Of a stretch of 64,000 nucleotides of DNA, positions 60,390 through 64,000 are shown piece after piece (position 1 is the stretch's first letter; every line of letters begins with the position of its first letter). Origin of the DNA: a virus. The notes beneath the pieces are model-generated. The model had not been told where the DNA came from, made no database searches, and saw only the letters and a program-made list of their open reading frames with translations. The stretch covers positions 1 to 64,000 of IMG/VR virus record IMGVR_UViG_3300021963_000092; one strand, 5' to 3'. Both the position numbers and the translations under genes were made by a program.

Positions 60390-60397
60390 TATAAATA
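60390..60397 (+). promoter_or_regulatory. Late promoter box TATAAATA
   Basis: Perfect late -10 element in the 70-base gap before gp18, followed by an AAGGAGAAG ribosome-binding site. Expected for the highly expressed tail sheath and tube genes. Confidence 0.85.
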
Positions 60398-60447
60398 TAC
60401 ACGAGAGATTTTTATTATGAAAAATTACACATTATAAGGAGAAGAAC

Positions 60448-62121
60448 ATGACCTTTCAGCTTTCACCAGGTGTTCTAGTTACCGAAAAGGATCTGACAGC
60501 TGTCGTTCCTGCGGTTGCTACTACTGCTGGCGGTTTTGCTGGTGCTTTTCAATGGGGTCCTGTAGATCAAGTTGTTGTTGTAGAATCAGAAAATCAATTA
60601 GTAGAAAGATTTGGTAAACCAAACAGTACGGTTTATCAATCTTTCTTTACTGCTGCTAACTTTCTGTCATATGGAAACAACCTACAGGTAGTCCGCGTTG
60701 TTAACAAAGCTACTGCTAAAAACGCCGTTGTACAATCAGCTAACGCCCTACTTATTACAAACGAAACCAAATATGAAGATACTTATTCGGATGGATCTGC
60801 AACTGTAGGTGAATTTGCAGCTAAGTATCCAGGTGCATTAGGTAACTCATTAAAAGTTTCCGTAGCAGATGCTAATACATATAGCTCTTGGGCTTATGCC
60901 TCGCAATTCGATACAACCCCTTCTACGTCTACATACGCAAGCGATCTTGGCGGAAGCCATGATGAACTTCATGTAATTGTAATTGATGAAGACGGTCTGT
61001 GGACAGGTGTATCTGGTAGTGTTCTAGAGAAGTTTTCTTATCTTTCGAAAGCTACCGATGCTAAGAGACCAGACGGTACATCTGCTTATTACAAAGACGT
61101 ACTAAACAATCAGTCGAAATATATCTGGTGGATGGATCACCCATCGGCCGGTTCAAACTGGGGTTCATCTGCTCAAGGTGTAACCTTTGCTAACCTAACA
61201 GCTAACGTTACAGTATCGCTAGCCGGTGGTGTATCTGCCGATGCCCCTAACGATGGTAACCTCATGGTAGGGTTCTTAACATTTGCGAATGATGAACTTT
61301 ACGATATCTCGCTAATTCCGGTAGGCGCAGTTTCTAATGCAGTAGCGAGTTATGTAATTACAAACATAGCTGAAGCTCGTAAAGATTGTGTAGTATTCGT
61401 ATCCCCAGATCTAGACGATGTGTACAACAACGGTGGTTCAGAAGTAACAGATGTTACTGCATATCGCGATGCTCTTCCATCCTCATCCTACGCAGTAATG
61501 GATTCGGGCTGGAAATACCAGTACGACCGCTATAACGATGTATACCGCTGGATTCCTTTAAATGGTGACGTAGCAGGTACAGCAGTTCGTACTGATTATA
61601 CCGCTGATCCTTGGTTCTCGCCAGCTGGTCTAAACCGCGGTCAGATTAAAAATTCAGTTAAGCTAGCCTGGTCGCCATCGAAAACTCAGCGGGATAGCTT
61701 ATACAGAAAAGGGGTTAATCCGGTAGTTTCAATGCCTGGTCAGGGTACTGTTCTGTATGGTGATAAGACTCTGCTTGCTAAACCATCTGCGTTCGATAGA
61801 ATAAATGTACGCAGACTGTTCATCACGATCGAGAAAGCAATTGCTTCGGCAGCTAAATTCCAGCTGTTCGAGTTCAATGATGCCTTTACTCGCGCGCAAT
61901 TCCGTAATCTGGTAGAACCATTCCTTCGTGATGTACAAGGTCGCCGCGGTGTTACAGAATACAAGGTTGTGTGTGATGAAACAAACAACACAGGTGAAGT
62001 TATCGATAGAAACGAGTTTGTAGCTGACATTTATGTTAAGCCATCACGCTCGATTAACTTCATTAAGTTGAACTTCATTGCAACCAGATCTGGTATTGCA
62101 TTCGAAGAAGTTGGCGCATAA
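60448..62121 (+). CDS. 18: gp18 tail sheath protein
   Basis: 557 residues. N-terminal QLSPGVLVTEKDLTAVVPAVATTAGGFAGAFQWGPV is the sheath signature. Middle insert domains are variable. The C-terminal part WFSPAGLNRGQIKN, RKGVNPVVSMPGQGTVLYGDKTL and RRLFITIEKAIASAAKF is the conserved sheath core that contracts. Its own late promoter and strong AAGGAG site fit high expression. Shorter than T4 gp18 (659). Confidence 0.97.
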   Translation: MTFQLSPGVLVTEKDLTAVVPAVATTAGGFAGAFQWGPVDQVVVVESENQLVERFGKPNSTVYQSFFTAANFLSYGNNLQVVRVVNKATAKNAVVQSANALLITNETKYEDTYSDGSATVGEFAAKYPGALGNSLKVSVADANTYSSWAYASQFDTTPSTSTYASDLGGSHDELHVIVIDEDGLWTGVSGSVLEKFSYLSKATDAKRPDGTSAYYKDVLNNQSKYIWWMDHPSAGSNWGSSAQGVTFANLTANVTVSLAGGVSADAPNDGNLMVGFLTFANDELYDISLIPVGAVSNAVASYVITNIAEARKDCVVFVSPDLDDVYNNGGSEVTDVTAYRDALPSSSYAVMDSGWKYQYDRYNDVYRWIPLNGDVAGTAVRTDYTADPWFSPAGLNRGQIKNSVKLAWSPSKTQRDSLYRKGVNPVVSMPGQGTVLYGDKTLLAKPSAFDRINVRRLFITIEKAIASAAKFQLFEFNDAFTRAQFRNLVEPFLRDVQGRRGVTEYKVVCDETNNTGEVIDRNEFVADIYVKPSRSINFIKLNFIATRSGIAFEEVGA

Positions 62122-62133
62122 GGGAGAGAATAG

Positions 62134-62712
62134 ATGACTACATTTAACGTAGAGCGTTTTAAATCAGCTCTTACCAATGGTGGTGCTCGCCCTAACCAGT
62201 TTGCTGTACAGTTATCATACCCAACGTATGTAACTGGTCAAGCAACTGCCGTAGCGCGTTCACCGTTCTTAGTTTCAGTTGCAGAGCTACCAGGTCAGAC
62301 AGTTAACCCAGCGGTCGTGCAGTATCGCGGCCGTGAGGTTAAATTTGTTGGCGATCGTATCTTCGCACCATGGACTATTACCGTTCTAAACGATTCAGAA
62401 ATGTCCATTAGAAATGCTATAGAAGAATGGATGGGTGGAATGGAAGACTATGCTACTAAGACCGGCAGATTACAGCCAGCTCAGTATCAAAGAGATTTAG
62501 ACGTATTCCAGCTAGATAGAAATGGTAACGTACTTAAGTCTTACAAGCTAGTTAACGCGTTCCCTGTAGACCTGTCGCCAGTGGCATTAGACTTTGGTGC
62601 TAACGATCAGATCTCACAGTTTACTGTTACCTGGCAGTATCAGCACTTCACCACGTCCACCACAACAGCTGGCGGTACAGTTGATTTCGCTGGTTTATTT
62701 AATAATCAATAA
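62134..62712 (+). CDS. 19: gp19 tail tube protein
   Basis: 192 residues (T4: 163). FNVERFKSALTNGGARPNQFAVQL, VSVAELPGQTVNPAVVQYRGREVKF and WTITVLNDSEMSIRNAIEEWM are conserved tube landmarks. Hexamer rings of it stack into the DNA channel. The tube-fold protein at 10.4 kb is a distant paralogue. GGGAGAGAA precedes the ATG. Confidence 0.95.
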   Translation: MTTFNVERFKSALTNGGARPNQFAVQLSYPTYVTGQATAVARSPFLVSVAELPGQTVNPAVVQYRGREVKFVGDRIFAPWTITVLNDSEMSIRNAIEEWMGGMEDYATKTGRLQPAQYQRDLDVFQLDRNGNVLKSYKLVNAFPVDLSPVALDFGANDQISQFTVTWQYQHFTTSTTTAGGTVDFAGLFNNQ

Positions 62713-62730
62713 GTGAGTATTTAACTAGTT

Positions 62731-64000
62731 ATGGCGATTACCTTATTTGGATTTACGATTGGTCGTGAAACCGATCAGACACAGCCGTCGAAGAAGCAAG
62801 AATTCATCACGCCTGTGTCTGATGACGGTGCGTCTACAGTAAATGCCGGGGGTTACTACGGCACTTACGTCGATATAGACGCTACAGCTAGAAATGAAGC
62901 AGATCTAATTTCCAGATATAGAGAGATTGCAAAGTATCCAGATTGTGATAACGCTATAGAAGAGATAGTCACAGAGGCAATCGCTGCTATCGACAGCGAG
63001 AACCCTGTGACTATCGATGTTGATAATCTTGAAATCCCGGACTCCATAAAAGAATCTATAAGAGAAGAATTTGATAAGATTCTTCAACTTCTAGATTTTA
63101 AAGATAAAGCCCATGACATTTTTAGAAGATGGTACGTAGACGGAAGACTGTACTATCAAAAATTAATTAATAGTTCAAAGCCTGTTGCAGGAATTTTAGA
63201 ATTAAGATATATTGATCCTAAGAAAATTCGTAAAGTAAGGGAAGTTAAAAAAGATAAAGTTGACGATACAGGCGTCGAGCTTATTCAATCTGTTGACGAG
63301 TATTTTCTTTATAATGAAAAAGGTATGTCATATACTCCGGGTGCTGCTCCTGCTCAAACAAACACAGGAATAAAGATAAGCCCTGATGCAGTTACTTTTG
63401 TTCCTTCCGGTCTATTAGATCTTGACAGAAATATTATAAACGGATACCTTCATAAAGCTATTAAGCCTGTTAATCAGCTTAAGATGATGGCAGATTCGCT
63501 AGTAATATATCGTCTATCCCGCGCACCAGAAAGAAGAATCTTCTACATTGACGTTGGTAATCTGCCGAAGCAGAAAGCTGAACAATATATGAAAGATTTA
63601 ATGACCAGATATAGAAATAAGATTGTTTATGATTCCACCACGGGTGAAATTAAAGATGACCGTAAGTTCATGACTATGTTAGAAGATTTCTGGTTACCAA
63701 GACGAGAAGGGGGAAGAGGTACTGAGATTAGTACTCTACCTGGAGGAGAGAATCTTGGTCAGATCGCAGATATTGAATACTTTCAGAATAAAGTATATCA
63801 ATCGCTCAATGTACCTACATCAAGATTTCAAGAATCATCTGGTTTTAATTTCGGCAGACAGGCTGAAATTTCTAGAGATGAAATTAAATTTGCAAAGTTT
63901 ATTTCTAGACTCCGTAGAAAATTTAATGCTCTGTTTGATGATCTTCTTAAGACACAATTGGTGCTTAAAAAAGTAATTAGATTAGATGAATGGGAAGAAA
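62731..64000 (+). CDS. 20: gp20 portal protein, 5' part (partial)
   Basis: Opens with ATG 62731 and stays open to the window end (423 codons; T4 gp20 is 524). MAITLFGFTIGRE, YGTYVDIDATARNEADLISRYREIAKYPDCDNAIEEIV, FDKILQLLDFKDKAHDIFRRWYVDGRLYYQKL, YRLSRAPERRIFYIDVGNLPK and FWLPRREGGRGTEISTLPGGEN are classic gp20 segments. The dodecameric portal is the DNA channel and head-assembly initiator. Continues past the window. Confidence 0.96.
   Translation, partial: MAITLFGFTIGRETDQTQPSKKQEFITPVSDDGASTVNAGGYYGTYVDIDATARNEADLISRYREIAKYPDCDNAIEEIVTEAIAAIDSENPVTIDVDNLEIPDSIKESIREEFDKILQLLDFKDKAHDIFRRWYVDGRLYYQKLINSSKPVAGILELRYIDPKKIRKVREVKKDKVDDTGVELIQSVDEYFLYNEKGMSYTPGAAPAQTNTGIKISPDAVTFVPSGLLDLDRNIINGYLHKAIKPVNQLKMMADSLVIYRLSRAPERRIFYIDVGNLPKQKAEQYMKDLMTRYRNKIVYDSTTGEIKDDRKFMTMLEDFWLPRREGGRGTEISTLPGGENLGQIADIEYFQNKVYQSLNVPTSRFQESSGFNFGRQAEISRDEIKFAKFISRLRRKFNALFDDLLKTQLVLKKVIRLDEWEE

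Noticed and set aside
1-64000. tRNA genes, insertion sequences, integrase or attachment sites
   Set aside because: None recognised by eye on either strand. A tRNA scan would be needed to exclude degenerate tRNAs.

Overview
This window is the structural half of the genome of a marine, T4-like contractile-tailed phage (myovirus). The support is gene order and protein families. An early/replication block carries DsbA-like, PhoH, endolysin, exonuclease, gp33, gp59 and gp32 proteins. A short reverse-strand baseplate-hub block (gp48, gp26, gp51-like and a large hub/tape candidate) follows. The rest is a long forward morphogenesis series: gp4, gp53, gp27-like, gp5, gp25, gp6, gp8, fibres, gp13, gp14, gp15, gp16, gp17, gp18, gp19 and the start of gp20. 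Base composition is AT-rich. Genes overlap or abut, with almost no intergenic space, and no gene-free stretch exceeds 300 bases. T4-type late promoter boxes (NATAAATA) precede several structural genes. No photosynthesis gene, tRNA or integrase was seen, so the host is not settled; the gene style resembles the cyanophage/pelagiphage branch of T4-like phages.

Layout. 1-1.6 kb: small early/regulatory genes ending at a strong terminator. 1.6-5.8 kb: phoH, GH19-type endolysin, PD-(D/E)XK exonuclease, gp33, gp59, a 59-residue ORF, and gp32, then a terminator. 5.8-9.4 kb (reverse): hub/tape candidate, gp51-like, gp26, gp48. 9.4-23 kb: gp4 to gp8, the baseplate and neck-tip proteins. The cell-puncturing gp5 is split over two genes carrying a muramidase-like and an M15-peptidase-like domain. 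23-31.9 kb: a 2035-residue DUF4815-type protein and fibre genes, including an S74 chaperone fibre with a 27-A homopolymer and a fibre built of a 13-residue Pro/Gly/Asn repeat. 31.9-34.6 kb: a prolyl-hydroxylase-type oxygenase, a sulfotransferase and two paralogous proteins of unknown family. 34.8-39.9 kb: modular fibre genes. 39.9-48.8 kb: six RCC1-like seven-bladed propeller genes, with one fibre-assembly-like gene between the third and fourth. 48.8-55.8 kb: a surface-chemistry cassette with its own sigma-70-like promoter (methyltransferase, TPR-glycosyltransferase, sulfotransferase, three GT-like proteins, an Mrp-type Fe-S carrier, and an APS-kinase-like protein). 55.8-64 kb: neck, terminase, tail sheath, tail tube and portal (portal cut by the window end).

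How it fits together. DsbA/gp33 would serve late transcription from the NATAAATA promoters, and gp59/gp32 serve replication and recombination. The morphogenesis genes make capsid-neck, tail and baseplate. The most unusual part is 30-55 kb. Six paralogous beta-propeller proteins share exact DNA patches at non-equivalent blades, which suggests blade shuffling among likely receptor-binding tips. A Pro/Gly repeat fibre lies directly beside a prolyl-hydroxylase-like enzyme and a sulfotransferase. A second sulfotransferase and an APS-kinase-like protein suggest the phage may hydroxylate and sulfate its own fibres or host surface glycans. These functional links are inferences.
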